A stretch of 64,000 bases of DNA from Ectobius pallidus (GCA_964059195.1 CAXKWD010000010.1:992001-1056000); one strand, 5' to 3'; shown: positions 1 through 13,258, counted from the stretch's first letter. Notes: generated by a model not told the origin, from the sequence alone. A program made the numbers and translations.

Positions 1-655
1 AAAGTGCGTCTTATGGTCCGTAAAATACGGTATTTGTAGAGATATTTGGCATAACATATTGATTAACTAACCTAAACATTAGTATGAGCATTGTATTTTA
101 AGAAAAGAAAGCTACTGAAAGATAAAATCCAATTATCTAATTATAGTGAACCAATAGAAGTTATCATACAATCATTACTCCTTCTGTTAATCCATCATCC
201 ATCTACATTATGGTGGGTTACAAATGAAACATTTTTGGAGAAATTTTTATTGTACTCTCATCTTCCATTTTCCATACATGTGCTGTTAAAATCTAACTGC
301 CCACATGGGCCATGAAGCATGCAAAGTTGATTTTATAACTTATAAGCTATAGGCCTAATAATAATTTAAATCCTAATTTCTTTCTTTCATGAAATGTTTC
401 CTAACAGCTTCTTCATTGGTTTCATGAATCAGACTGTATTTGCAAGGCCCTTTGGTGTATAAAAATAGGGCACTCACCAAGTTTTAATTAACCCTTTTAG
501 CAAAATAATATTAAAATAAAAAAAAAAAAAAGTAAACCAGAATGTAAATAATTCAAACCAGTGTGAAATAATCTTTCAATTGATACCTCATGCATAACGT
601 ATTAACACAGTTTCTGCTTAAAAAAAGTGATCATGACAAAAGAAATGTATATTAG
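1..655. other. AT-rich intronic or intergenic sequence, nothing recognised
   Basis: No convincing coding exon, RNA gene or repeat boundary seen. It contains a short poly-A run near 518-531 and one TAGGCCTA octamer at 350. Confidence 0.5.
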
Positions 656-659
656 GTAC

Positions 660-876
660 CCTTTGACTTCTCAACACTGTGACCTTAATAGATCTTTTGT
701 GAGGTTTTTTTTTTTTTTTTTTTTTTTTAAACGTAGCCTATAATTTTCCTGGGTGATATCCAGCCCTGAACCCGGGGATTTTTCGTTACTGAAAAACCCA
801 TTACCCGGCCGGGAATCAAACCCGAACCACCAGGGTGGAAGGCAAGTATGCTACCTATACACCCATGGCGGCGGAT
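660..876 (-). mobile_element. tRNA-derived SINE with LINE-like 3' tail
   Basis: Read on the minus strand, the right end is tRNA-like: an A-box-like segment and the B-box-like GGTTCGGGTTTGATTCC stretch. The body follows (782-720), then a long poly-T/A tract, then a 3' tail at 660-706. Two tail blocks, the one around 727-752 and the one at 665-705, closely match the 3' end of the I-type LINE at 37370-37470. SINEs commonly borrow the 3' end of the LINE that mobilises them. No clean target-site duplication was found; TTAGGTAC-like and TTAGATAC-like flanks may be a worn one. Confidence 0.7.
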
Positions 877-879
877 TTA

Positions 880-2016
880 GATACGGGTATATATATATCT
901 TAGTTTTTCAATCCAAGTTCTAGGATAAAATAAATTATATTTGTGAACAGAAACCTTAAGAAACGTAATCAAGTATTTTTTAGTAATGAAACTTTTTGAA
1001 TCTTCAATGTATTAATTTTTTTATAAACACTTCAACATGCACATAGGATATAGTCTTCTTTGTTTTATACATCATATGAATCATATGTATGATTTTTGTT
1101 GTTGTTTGGTTTTATAATTTATTGTGTGTGAAGAGCATGTTTCTATGTGCTTAGTTATCAGTAATATTATTCTCTAATATTTCAGAAGCCTTCATGTTTC
1201 CATACTAAAGCGATTAAGATTGTTTGGTAGAATGTTTGCCAGTATATGAATACTAGGGATTTGGGAAATGGAAATAAATAAAGAGTCTACTTCCTGACTT
1301 ATACCGTATTTAATTTCCCTTCAACTGCACATAGTAAACTTACCGGTAATATTTTTCCCTAAAAATAATGCATACACATTTAATATTCTTTGAAGAGAAA
1401 TTAGGTAATCTTTATCAAAACAAAATGCATTGCTGGAGTTTTATAGATGTTTCTATTGAAGATGGCTAAGAAAGCCAAATCTATGCAAGTCTCTACATAA
1501 CTGAATCTCATAAATCATATAAATTATAAATCATTAAGAATTTTCTTCCCTACAAGATTGTACACTATCATGGAAGAAAACATTCTTAGTAGGCTACCCT
1601 CACATTTTTACAATTAAAATAATTTAAATACATAATAAAATTATGGCAGTGTTGAACATGAACATAAAGAATATTAATCCACTCCTTCAGCATTCATATG
1701 CTAAAAATACCGGTATTGCTTATCGTTTATTTGCAAAAGCAGTGTTTAATGTCCACCTGAGAATGAATTGTGAGAGATGTTTCTCATAATGTGGCATAAT
1801 CTTTCATTTGTGACTGTAAACATAACTATGTTCTCTTAAATCTCTGGAAAAACACTTGACTTGATAAGCCTATATGATTACTGGAATCTACCATACAGTT
1901 TTCATCATGGACTTTTACATTAGCCTATACTAAATCAAAATGTATGGTACTAGAAGAATGCAATAGTGCTACCTGAGTTTATGTTTTCTTTCTTCTTTGC
2001 TTAGTCATATCGGATT
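880..2016. other. AT-rich sequence, nothing recognised
   Basis: No coding or structural signal beyond two TACCGGTA octamers (1341, 1708). Confidence 0.5.
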
Positions 2017-2528
2017 TCGCCCATTTAGGATCAGAGAGACGTAACTACATTTTTGCCGTTTTTGAGTTGATACTACCATCAGAAACACGGAATTGAGATC
2101 TATCTTGGGATCAAACAAGCGTAACTCTATCTAAACTGGTTTCCATTCTACCTGCTAGCGTATCTACATTTTTAGGAAAGTAACAAGAATCAAACAGACG
2201 GAAAAGCTGTTCCGTCTTGAGACTGCAGCAAGTAGTGTTAATTTCTGAAACGGAACAGCTGTTACGTTTCTCTGATCCTAAGAGAACTGTTGCTTTTCCC
2301 GCCATGTGACGTAAACGGATTGCCGCCATCACTGTGACAACAATGAAAAAGAGCTTCCTATCAACAAAATTTAACAATTATCAGTCTTGAATGAGTTTGC
2401 AAGTAGACATGATCGTAATGGAGTCCAGTCCAGAGGAAGAAGGACGGTGAAAATGTGTCAGAAGGATTGGAATTTAGAGAAATTGTGTAAGTATTAGAAT
2501 GTGTTTATTAGTGTGTTTGTGATTATTA

Positions 2529-2828
2529 TAAACACCGTGGCGCTTCATCCCTGAAGGGGCAAGGCCTACAACCCGACCGCTGCGTCATCTACCATAGGCA
2601 GATGGCAGGATTGGGGGCATGTGGTCAGCATAACTCAGGGCCGTTAATTGTGGTTTTCTTGACCTGAGCCGCTACTTCTCTATCAAGTAGCTCCTCAATT
2701 TGAATTACGAGGCTGAGTGCACCCCTACCAGACCTCCCTACCTCAGAAAAATCCGAGGTACCGGGGATCAAACTCGGACCGACGGATCTGTAGTCAGCGA
2801 CGCTAACCACAAGACCACGCCGGCGGTC
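2529..2828 (-). mobile_element. tRNA-derived SINE, family 2, copy 1
   Basis: Minus-strand SINE whose 5' end is tRNA-like (GCGTGGTCTTGTGGTTAGCG, then B-box-like GAGTTTGATCCCCGG). It is flanked by an 11-bp duplication TGTGATTATTA at 2518-2528 and 2829-2839. Related copies are at 13735-14038, 16799-17052 and 41462-41590. It is inserted into the TIR element at 2017-4532. Confidence 0.85.
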
Positions 2829-2918
2829 TGTGATTATTAACTATTACTGTTATTGTTATATTATTAATTATTATTAATTGTTGTAATCTGAAGAATTACA
2901 ACATTAAAGGTTGAAGAG

Positions 2919-3650
2919 ATGGCATTGAATATTTGCTTTATTATGGTTACAGAGACCAGTGTTGAAAATGGATCCTGTCTTGTAAAGGATGTTGACAGTG
3001 CGCAAGTAAATCATCAGAATCAGGACAGAGAAATTGTAGACGATAATATTAACTTTGAAGAAAATAATAAACCAAGAAAACGCAAAAAGCGAGCAGTTAA
3101 AAAGGAGTGAAAAAGAAAATTAACCAGCAGTATGATAGAGCGTATTTTCCAACTAATAATTCTATAGTTCCTGCAAGACATGAGAAGCTTAGATTGCTCT
3201 AAATGCCTCCGACAGTGCAACAGTAAGTTTACTGAGCAAAATAGACAAAATATTCACAGAACCTACTGTGACCTTGGATCATTTGATCGACAAAGGAAGT
3301 ACCTTACTAAGCTAATAGAAGAAGAAGGAAACAAAGTTCGAAAACAAAATCTGATACATTACGAAGGAAGGTGATCAAGAAGTACCATCTAATAATGAAG
3401 TACGAGCTTATGGAATTTTTTTCTCAAGGCATTTGAAATTTCAGAAATCTTTGTAAATAATACTATTAAGAAAAGAGATGGACATATGTAATTCAGAAAG
3501 AAAGAAGAGGATGCAATGAGCGTAACACAAAAAGACCAGACGAGAGAAAGGAGACTATAAGGAATCACATAAAGAATTTTCCTGCTCTTCGTTCTCATTA
3601 CAATAGGAAAGAGTGTACTGCAGATTATTTACCTAGGCAATATGAATTTT
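2919..3650 (+). pseudogene. Decayed transposase-like gene, N-terminal half
   Basis: Several short frames in series look like one protein broken by frameshifts: a basic stretch (KPRKRKKRAVKK, 2919-3110), a Cys-containing block (LDCSKCLRQCNSKFTEQNR, about 3186-3370) and a later block (NHIKNFPALRSHYNRKEC, about 3560-3620). This order resembles an uncharacterised DDE-type family common in invertebrates, often labelled DUF7869-like; that label is from memory. The same family appears at 32430-33470, where the later part is kept. No intact frame remains. It lies inside the TIR element at 2017-4532 and is the likely source of its former mobility. Confidence 0.55.
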
Positions 3651-4957
3651 AAATAGTTAATGTACGAGTTGTATCAGGAACAAAGCCTCGCTGAGGGAAA
3701 GATAGCAGAGAAATTAGGTCGTATCGGCAGATATTCACAACATAATTTAATCTCAAATTTCATGGAATATGTGTGATAAGTGTTTAAAATTTTCACATAC
3801 TTCTCCAAAAGAAAAGGAAGACGAAGATTTATAAAAAGGGAGAGAAAGAGCATACTGGTATTAAAAGGAAAGAAATGGCAAAGGATTTTAATAACTTGGA
3901 GAAGGAAAGTGCACGAGAAAACGAATCTGTGCAGGCTAATTTGACTTGCAAGCAGTGCTCTACTGCCCTAAAGTGAATGCAAAGTCAGTATTCTATAAAA
4001 GATTTCTGTTTATAATTTCACAGTTCTTAATGTAAGAGAAAACAAAACAGATTATTACATGTGGGACGAGGAACAAGCGCCCGGGTTATGATAGTCCTCT
4101 TTGCATAAGCAAAGAAAAGAAAAATGATCTTATGCTTGTTTTCCTTATTGGATATCGCTGATAAACATTCCAATTGTTTATTTACCAGTAATTGTGCTGA
4201 TGAAACATTATAAATACAGCTGCGGTAATATCTGTTGATGCTTAAGGCTGCAATACAGTCATATGTTCCATAGCAATAGCCACCAAGTTAAGGATCAGAC
4301 AAACGTAACTACATGCATAATTTTATAAAATAAGTTATTATCACCTCCTATGTGATTAGAATGTGTAACTTCTAATAGAAAACAACAATAAATGAAATAT
4401 ACTTCTTATTTACAGCAAAATATTTCGCAAAAAAATATTAGAAAATATCCATTTATTAGTCCAAAACCTTTAAATCGATTTATCTCAAAACACTGTTTTT
4501 GTAGTTACGTCTCTCTGATCCTAAATGGGCGATTTCTGATTTCCATAATATTAATGTAATATTGCAACAGGCAATAAGTTTTGAATGTAAGTTAGTTAGT
4601 CTGCTATCTTGTTGCTACATTACCTACTGTGCTGTTTATTATAGCTGTTAACAGATGTCTCTTGATTAGGATTGCTAGATAGCTTACTTGTTTAGCAGTG
4701 TAGGCCTATATAACAATATACTTGAGTGTGGTTATAGTAGCTCCACCCTAGTGATAACCTTAGACTAGGCTAAGTTAAATCAGACTGGCAACAGTGATAT
4801 TGCGTTTAACAGTAGCATTCAAGGTTAGTGATGCCTCCTTTGCAGGCAGATAGGGTAATAATATTTCACTTCAATTGAAAGAAAACAATCATTACTGCTA
4901 GTAGGCCTAATATTTTAAAATACAATGGTTTTGTGTTAACTTAGCAATAATCATGAA

Positions 4958-5562
4958 CAGGGCCCGGATTTTGATGACAAGTCATTTTTTAACGGTAGCC
5001 TACATCATGGACGTTGCCCACTAGTGCAGATATTCTGATCATGACTCCTAGATTATAAATATAGTAGGCCTAAAATTTAGGATCTTTTCTCCCCATATTT
5101 TTATTTTTGGGGCTTTTTTTTAGAATTCAATGTCATTATTTGGAAATTTTTAGGCCATTTTATGGTACTTTTTTTCCACATTTCATATTTCTGGCAATTT
5201 TTTATATATAAAGTAATTTTTTTTTCTCGCATTACATAGAGCTTTGTGCATTTACTTGCATTGAATATTATCAAAACTGTAAATAAGCATAAATAAATAA
5301 CTTAAATCTTGTTATAGTTATAATTTGGATACAGAAAGACTGTTTCCTGTTTGCATTTAAGCATATGTAAGTTACCAATTAAGCAATTACAAGCCTATAA
5401 TTGAACAACAACAAATCTAAATAGAGACAAATCTGATGAATAAACTAGCATTTTCAGACAAATTTTTGGGTCTTTGTTTTTTTGTTTCTGGGTCATTTTT
5501 TGTATTTTTGCAGTCCCGCTCACTTTTGAAACTATTTTTAGGTCATCAAAATCCAGGCCTTG
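4958..5562. mobile_element. Non-autonomous hAT-like element
   Basis: Inverted termini CAGGGCCCGGATTTTGATGA and, at the right end in reverse, CAAGGCCTGGATTTTGATGA. Flanking 8-bp duplication ATCATGAA (4950-4957) and ATCATGAG (5563-5570), one mismatch. No coding sequence inside; T-rich interior. Confidence 0.75.
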
Positions 5563-6660
5563 ATCATGAGAAACATTGCCTTCTCATGGAGTAGTTTGTT
5601 CAGGTCTTGTTCAGTTATGATCTATTTCTTCAGTATGAAGTGTACAGTAGGCCTATATAAAAGAAAGATACGGTACAAAAAATGTTATCCAAATGAAATT
5701 TTATATTTGGGTTAGATATCATCTGAGAATGTGACATGAAGCTAGGGGAAGACTTCTCTTACCAATTTAGGCCTACATGTAGATAATTTTATTTTCGTGT
5801 TTCTCTAAAAAAATGTCTTTAATGGTACGTAGCCTATAACATTTTTTTAAAATTTTGTGTAGGCCTACATGATGCTTATTCTAAAAGCTAAAACTTTTAT
5901 TTAAAAATAATTTCTAAAGATTTTTTCTAAAGGGTAAGCCAATCATCAATTTGCAAAACTCTGGCTTTAAGACTTGCATGGTGAATCATAGCCTATGCAT
6001 TTGCAGGAGGCTGAGACAACTGGAAATTTACTCCCTGCAATGCGTACTCTTATTCTACATCAGATTGTAAAGTGAGAAAATTAAGTTGCCACAGTTAAGG
6101 AATTGTTATGTGAGTGTAGTGTATCACATTTTAAATTCAAAAGGATTATTCTAACATATTGAAATTTAATATTAACTTACACAGGTTAATTGTATAATTA
6201 TAAAATACAAATGTATTGTAGACTACTTTTAAAAAACTTGTATTTTTTTTCAAAGGCAGAATGGAAGAATGAACTCAAATTTAATTATGTGAACTGACCA
6301 AAGAGAAATAAAATTACAAAGACTCATGAACTAATATGATCAATAGGCCTATCAAGTTTGATGTGTAAATTGTAGAGAGAATTGACTTCAGCTTTGCCAA
6401 TAAATTATACACTAACAGAAAAGACAGTAAGCCTTCAGTAGCTCATGCTAACATTCACAACTCTCATGAAGAAAGCTGAATCCACAAATCCTTCAGACTA
6501 GACAAGGCCTATACATTTTCTGAGGAACCGGGTAATAAGTAGATACTTAATACTATACTATGACATCATTTCCATAGGACAATGTGAGAATGTGAGGAGT
6601 TTGTCTCGAAGCAGTTTCAGTATTTTCCCAAGTAGGTTAATAGTAGGCCTACCTAGCCAT
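5563..6660. other. AT-rich sequence, nothing recognised
   Basis: No coding or RNA signal seen. TAGGCCTA octamers at 5648, 5768, 5860, 6344 and 6644. Confidence 0.5.
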
Positions 6661-6667
6661 CAGATTT

Positions 6668-8490
6668 TAAATTATTATTATTATTATTGTTATTATTATT
6701 ATTATTTATTACATTTCTCCACATCAGATATGGGTAGTAACAGGGCACGGGATGCACCAAGTGCCTCACAATAATATAAAACATTTACATATAATTGTAA
6801 TACAAGAGTTCAATTAATGTCTTCATTCTTGCGACAGGAACGATCGCACAATGTTGCATGTAGATAGGATGACAGAATGCTGCATGCTTTTGTAGGTGTT
6901 CGGTGGAAGACCCAGTTCTTGCAGACTCTTGTGAAGTGTGTAGGGGACGAGACCATTGACCGACAGGATCACAGGGACTATTCGTACTAGCTTAGCCTTC
7001 CAGATCCTCTTGACCTCCTCTGCGAGCTCTTTATACTTGCAGATCTTTTCATGGTGCTTCCTGTTGATGTTGATGTCGTTAGGTACTGCAATGTCTACAA
7101 TAAACGTTGTCCCTGTTTTCTTGTTGACCAGTATAATGTCTGGTCTGTTATGGTTGATTGTTTTGTCTGTCACCACACCAGTGTCCCAGTAAAGCTTACA
7201 TGACTCGTTCTCCAATAGGCGTACAGGATGGTACTTGTAGTAAGGGATACGTTCCTGAATTAATTGGTTTTTGTGGGCTAGTGCCTGGTGTATGATTCCT
7301 GCGACCTGATTGTGCCGTCTCGTGTATTCTACGGAGGCAAGTACTGAGCAGCCTGCAGTGATATGATCAATGGTCTCGAGATGAATGGAGCATCGTCTGC
7401 ATTTGTCAGAGAGTACGCTTGTATCTTTGATGATATATTTTTTGTAATTATTTGTAGCTATTACCTGGTCTTGTATGGCAACTGCAAATCCCTCTGTCTC
7501 TCCAAACAGGCGTCCACTTTGTAACCACATGCATGATGCGTTCTTGTCTATACTCTGTTGGTTTAGATTACTGTAGTATTTTCCGTGGAGGGTCTTTTCT
7601 CCCCAGGATCTTTCTTTCTCCTGCAGGGACACTTGGTGATTTGTATGATGGTCAGAGGCGTTATATGGATGCAGTACAGTGTACCTATCAGCGAGTGCTA
7701 CAGCCTTATGGAGAAGGCTGGTTTCCTGTTTTTTAAGGAAATATCTTCTTAAGTTCCTTATCTGATTCTGGAGCATGACTTGAAGATCCAGTACTCCACG
7801 GCCTCCAAGTTTCCGTGGGAGAGTGACCCTTTCCATGCACGAATTTGGATGAAGTAATCTATAGGTGGTGAGCAGAGTTCTCGTTTTCCTCTGTATGCTG
7901 TTTATTTCCGTGGCAGACCATTTCAAAATTCCAAATGAATAAACAAGGGTTGGAATAGCGTACGTATTTATAGCTTTAATTTTGTTCTTTGCATGTAAGT
8001 GACTGCACAAAATCTGATGCATCCTCAATGTATATTTGCCAATAAGTTCCTGTTTGATTTTCTTGTGATCCAGAGTTGTATTCTGAACAAATCCAAGGTA
8101 CTTATAGGTTTCCGTTTCTGTCATTCCCTCAATTATAGATCCGGTAATAAGTTCATACGGTTGGGAGTTTGTGTGTTGACCATGTTCAATTGTTAGGAGT
8201 TTACATTTCTTTACTCCCAGCGTCATTCCCACATCAGATGAATAGAAGTCTATTACGTTTAGAAGGGCATTCATTTGCATTTCATTGTGGGCATACACTT
8301 TCAAGTCATCCACATAAAAAAAATGTGATATTCTGTGTTTCCTATTATTATATTTAATATCAAATCCAAAACCAGTAGCTTTTAGGAGATTGGATAGAGG
8401 ATTCATTGCAAGACAAAACCACAGGGGACTTAATGAATCGCCTTGAAATATACCACGTTCAATTTTAATTGTGCCAAATATGATAGATTT
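6668..8490 (-). mobile_element. 5'-truncated R2/R4-like LINE
   Basis: Minus-strand non-LTR retrotransposon with the C-terminal part of its reading frame (6823-8490), a short 3' UTR and an (AAT)n tail at 6668-6710. The left-hand side of the frame disappears into the (ATT)n tract from about 8490, so the endmost reverse transcriptase part is lost. Confidence 0.85.
6823..8490 (-). pseudogene. LINE ORF: reverse transcriptase C-terminus with restriction-like endonuclease
   Basis: The frame stays open from 6823 up to about 8490, past the first Met at 8406, and is truncated at its N-terminus. In order: the end of the RT domain (GIFQGDSLSPLWF just before the Met; YVDDLKVYA as the catalytic YxDD box), thumb region, a CCHC-type knuckle (CRRC, then H and C), and a restriction-like endonuclease with RPDIILVN and FIVDIAVPND, matching the PD-(D/E)xK core of R2/R4-type LINEs. 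At about 555 residues without a stop it is well kept and probably a fairly recent insertion. Not functional as it stands, since the first part of the RT is missing. Confidence 0.88.
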
Positions 8491-8498
8491 TATTATTA

Positions 8499-8533
<35 letters not shown>

Positions 8534-8567
8534 TATTATTACTATTATTATTATTATTATTATTATT

Positions 8568-8570
<3 letters not shown>
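8489..8570. repeat. (ATT)n microsatellite
   Basis: About 80 bp of ATT repeats with a few ACT interruptions, abutting the truncated LINE on the left and the first copy of a 167-bp repeat on the right. Confidence 0.95.
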
Positions 8571-9290
<720 letters not shown>

Positions 9291-9616
9291 GCAGCAGCAT
9301 CATCATCAATTGTATAATACATTTTGACTCCATTTTCAAACTGGTCAATTGCAGAGAGAAATATTTTAATAAGTTAATCATCATCTGCCTAATCAAAATA
9401 TAGATCCAATAACTTAAATGTATTTCATATTACTTAAGGATATAATTATGTACGTGAACAACCACAAAAAGATTTAAAAAATGCAGGTTCTAAGATATTA
9501 AAATTTTACAAGAAAACGAACTCAGAAGTGGACAAAAACTACACAATCCTATAACAAGGCTTACTAGAACATAACTATCAGATAAAAGTATAAAAAAATT
9601 ACCAAGTTAATTTTAA

Positions 9617-9783
9617 ATTACACGTTTTATAGGAGCATGAAAAAAATTAATTCAGTTGCACTTATCACTTCCTATAGGCATAACATTTTTTTGGTTTCTC
9701 TGACACCTTTTACTTATTTAATGCATATAACGAACATATTTTTCTACAAAGTACACTACTTTTATACAGCTAAAGTTATTATT
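9617..9783 (+). repeat. 167-bp direct repeat, copy 2
   Basis: Second copy of the block at 8568-8734, here embedded in ordinary AT-rich sequence on both sides, which suggests it is the ancestral location. Confidence 0.95.
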
Positions 9784-11650
9784 TTTAATGCAATTAATTT
9801 TTATATATCGTATATAAAATATCTTGAAATTTGATCAATATTTCATGACACATTTTCTTTAATTTTATACCTATGGGCATCATTGTAGTCTACATTATGC
9901 GCATATATGCATGTAAAATTAGTGTAAAAAATTTCAGCCTTCTACCTCTAATGGTTGTGGAGCTACTTAACAATAAGTGTGTAAAATAATAGTTACCGGG
10001 AAATTCAATTTTAAGTTAATAGTGAATTTCTCATCTGACCTTTCTAAGGGTGTGGCTCAGAGCACATAAACATATTTAAATGTCCATTTAAATGGCACAA
10101 ATAATGTCTAATCCTATATAAACTATATAGGCTATCAATGGATGCAGAAAAATTCAGCACAATTTTTTAGTGCTATAAACAAAAAAACATAAATTTCAAA
10201 ATAATTCACCCTAACTGAAGTAAACCAAACATTTTATAAAAAATATTTCACATTAATTAATTCATTAATTCCACTGATATCTACAACAATGTTAATGTGT
10301 TAAGTTTTGTTCAAGTCACAAAAGAAAGTCCACATACTGTGGTTCATGTACGAGGTTGAAGCTTGATAGCATCCATTTTCCTTGCAGTATTTGCCATTCT
10401 CATTTGTTCAATACTAAAGACATCATTTTGCTCTATTATTCTATTTTTGTTTTTTTCTTTATGTTCCTAGTAGTAGTATAATTTAACCTTATTAACGTCT
10501 TAACAGTCTTAAGTTACTGTAATATCAAAATGAATTCACATCATAGCATATTACATTCTAATGAAGGGGCTCAGTAACCTGAGGTGACTAAGCACTGAGT
10601 ACCAAGTTTTAAGGAAATAAAAGATTAAGTTAACAACAACTTTTATAAACATCAGACCTGACTAAGCGCCACACTGATTTAGTAACCTTTTATGCCTATT
10701 TTTATGGACCATTGCCCATATTTTTATAGGTAGCCTAAAGCAAATAGGCATAAGTGATTAGTCCTAATAATTATTGGAGATCCTTCCTTCGGTAAATATG
10801 TTCTAACTTAGTCACTAACAGCATAAAAATTCATATTTTGATGTTGGCCCCTTAATCATGTATGGTTCATGCCTTTACTCTGGCACTTGTACTGCCAGAC
10901 TTCATTCCAGGTGTCAGCACATTACAAATATGGTAAGGCTGTTAATCATAGATAGAATACAGATATATATAGTAGGCCTATTGCACTAAAAATGTCAAAA
11001 TTATCTGCAGTGGTTCTTAGTAAACTCTGGCTCTGAGGCCCCCCTTTCCAATTAAGGTAAAAATGTATTTACATCCTGTACAAACTACACTGAAATGTCA
11101 TACTAACCAACTTCTTTATAGAGAGGAAAGAAGAAGCAAATTAACTCAGCTTTCGCCTGCTCCATCAGTCCTATGTATGACAGTATTTTAGAAGAAAAGT
11201 TTACTTTATTATACCATCAGTCTTGAAATTTTTTTATATGCACATTTGTCCATAAACTACTAGTTAATGTTCATCAAAGGTGGGATGTACCAACAGATTT
11301 GTCTGCAGATTTCTAGGACTGCTATGGAACAAGTTTATTGTTGTAGTATCTTCTACAGTTGCCTGCAAAAATAATAACATTGTACAAAGTCTTAGATTGC
11401 AAACAAGCAATTACACAATATGTTACAAATTAATGATAATTTACATGATGGTGCAAAGAAATGAATGTACCAGGACAAGGAAATGGTTATGTAGAGACTA
11501 AGGACCCTGACATTTTGAGACTCATAAAATCATATGCTGGTGGTAGTATAAAAAAATAAAAAAAATCAAGATTACTGGTAACTTGATTTTTTATTAGCCT
11601 TTAAGAACCCACGGATGTAATATTCAGTTATATCAGCCTGAGTTTTTGCC
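9784..11650. other. AT-rich sequence; possible worn MITE at 10564-10853
   Basis: No coding exon recognised. AAGGGGC at 10564 and its inverse GCCCCTT near 10847, each with an internal GTGACTAAG motif, hint at a worn inverted-repeat element without a clear target duplication. Confidence 0.35.
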
Positions 11651-11929
11651 AACAATTGGCAGCGAGTATGCTATATCAGAAGTTGCTAAATATCCTATCT
11701 ACTGATATGTTATTCATCACTGTAGCCTTTGTATGAGTTGAGAAGTAGGGATGTTTATTGTGAGCGAAGCATGTGAAAAGAGACAAAGTAAAATAAAACA
11801 TTTTTAGTCCTTTGTTCGCATTAAATTTTTATGTCCCAGGTTTTTGGGGAAGAAAGTTTGAAAATGATATTTATTTTCTTTTGATTTTAGCCCCTAAATG
11901 GTTGTATGGCAAAATGAAAATGGGAAATA

Positions 11930-12605
11930 TGAGGGATAATCAATGAAAACCACAATTAATTTTTTCCACTATTTTTCTGCAGAAAGAATGTTTGCTTGAA
12001 CATTATTTTTCTACATAGTCCCCTCCCAGTTCAATGCACTTATGCGAACAGATAGGAAGTGCTTCGATACCGCATTAGAAGAATTATTCTGGTTGATACT
12101 GTAGGCACTCATGCACCGCCGATTGGATGTCTTCATCAGACTTAAACTTCTGCCCTCCAAGGAGCTCCTTTAATGGACTAAAGATGTGGAAATCTGATGG
12201 TGCCAAACCTGGCAAGTATGGCAGATGTGGGAGGCACTTGAAGCATATGTCATTGATGATTTTTCATGGTTGCACGAGCAACATGGGGACGGGCGTTATC
12301 ATGCTGAAGCAAAACACCTGCTCTTTGCTTTGTCACCATCAGATTTCCAAATCTTTGGTCCAATAAAGGATCTCCTTGGAGGGCAGAAGTTCAAATCATG
12401 AAGATGTCCAACAGATGGTGCAGGAGTGGCTACAGTGTCAACAAAAATAATTTTTCTCATGCTGTATCGAAGCTCTTCCTATCAAATTTCGTAAATGCAT
12501 TAAACTGGGTGGGGACTATGTAGAAAATAATGTACAAGCAAACATTCTTCTTGCAGTAACATAGTGGAAAAAAATTAATTGCAATTTTCATTTAATTCTC
12601 CCTTG
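11930..12605. mobile_element. Fold-back mariner made of two 3' halves
   Basis: Ends are inverted repeats of about 38 bp (AGGGA-n-AAT-n-AATGAAAA type) flanked by the TA duplication at 11928-11929 and 12606-12607. Both arms encode the same C-terminal part of a mariner transposase: the left arm on the minus strand (HDNARPHVAR, LAPSDFHIFSPLKELLGG), the right arm on the plus strand (LSPSDFQIFGPIKDLLGG). The head of the gene is absent, so the element is two inverted 3' ends joined near 12326. Confidence 0.8.
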
Positions 12606-12775
12606 TAGATAGTAAAATGTTATGTTATCAGAATTTCTGTTTCATACACCAGGCATAGTGTGTAGAAGCAATGGGTTGTAATATTCAAAGTCCTGTATTT
12701 TCTGAGTGAATAGGCCAATTTTGAGTGTGATAGGTAAGTTAGTTCTTCTATGAGAATATTTTAGGAGAAAAATCC

Positions 12776-12848
12776 CTCCAACACTGGGACTTGAACCCAG
12801 GACCTTTGGCTATTCGCGCCAATGCTCTACCAACTGAGCTAAGCCAGA
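12776..12848 (-). ncRNA. tRNA-like sequence in array A, unit 1
   Basis: Cloverleaf-capable 73-nt sequence with A box TAGCTCAGTTGG and B box GGTTCAAGTCC. Anticodon stem TTGGC/GCCAA with loop GCGAATA; position 33 is C rather than the universal U, so it is unlikely to be a working tRNA. If read normally the anticodon would be GAA (Phe). Confidence 0.7.
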
Positions 12849-13185
12849 GTTCAATTCACAGCACCAGATGGAACCTCTCTCCTATGACTGATTGCCCTAA
12901 TGGTCTACCTCACAGACAAGACAAGTTATGTCATATGCAGTACTGCGAGGCACACTAATTAGTGATTTTTGTGACCGGGCTCCCACTGTTATTGTACAGT
13001 TAACATTCAAGATAGAAATATCAGCTTTCATGAACCACAGATTATTGTCTCTGTTGGACATTACATGAGAATATTTTAGTGTGCCTCGCAGTTCTGCATA
13101 TGACATAACTTGTCTTGCCTGTGAGATAGACCATTAGGGCAATCAGTCATAGGAGAGAGGTTCCATCTGGCGCTGTGAATTGAAC

Positions 13186-13258
13186 TCCGGCTTAGCTCAG
13201 TTGGTAGAGCATTGGCGCGAATAGCCAAAGGTCCTGGGTTCAAGTCCCAGTTTTGGAG
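13186..13258 (+). ncRNA. tRNA-like sequence in array A, unit 2
   Basis: Same structure as unit 1 in opposite orientation, with acceptor TCCGGCT and the GCGAATA anticodon loop. The 3' acceptor strand is slightly changed (TTTTGGA), weakening the stem. Confidence 0.7.

Larger units (their letters stand above)
2017..4532 (+). mobile_element. 2.5-kb TIR transposon with subterminal repeats and decayed transposase-like gene
   Basis: The ends are 33-bp perfect inverted repeats: 2017-2049 and 4500-4532, beginning TCGCCCATTTAGGATCAG. ATTT flanks both ends and may be a 4-bp target duplication. The core motif GGATCAGA(n)ACGTAAC recurs inside at 2108, 2261 (reverse) and 4291, like transposase binding sites. 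The interior carries the broken coding remnants listed separately. A SINE with its own target duplication is nested at 2529-2828. Confidence 0.75.

Noticed and set aside
9617..9834. 65-residue frame MKKINSVALITSYRHN
   Set aside because: It lies on the duplicated 167-bp block and has no other support as coding.
10340..10440. Minus-strand frame ending ARKMDAIKLQPRT as a possible last exon of the EGF gene
   Set aside because: The would-be acceptor region is purine-rich, and every nearby AG either gives the wrong phase or creates an immediate stop.
10564..10853. Possible MITE with AAGGGGC ends
   Set aside because: The inverted repeat is only about 7 bp and no target duplication is evident.
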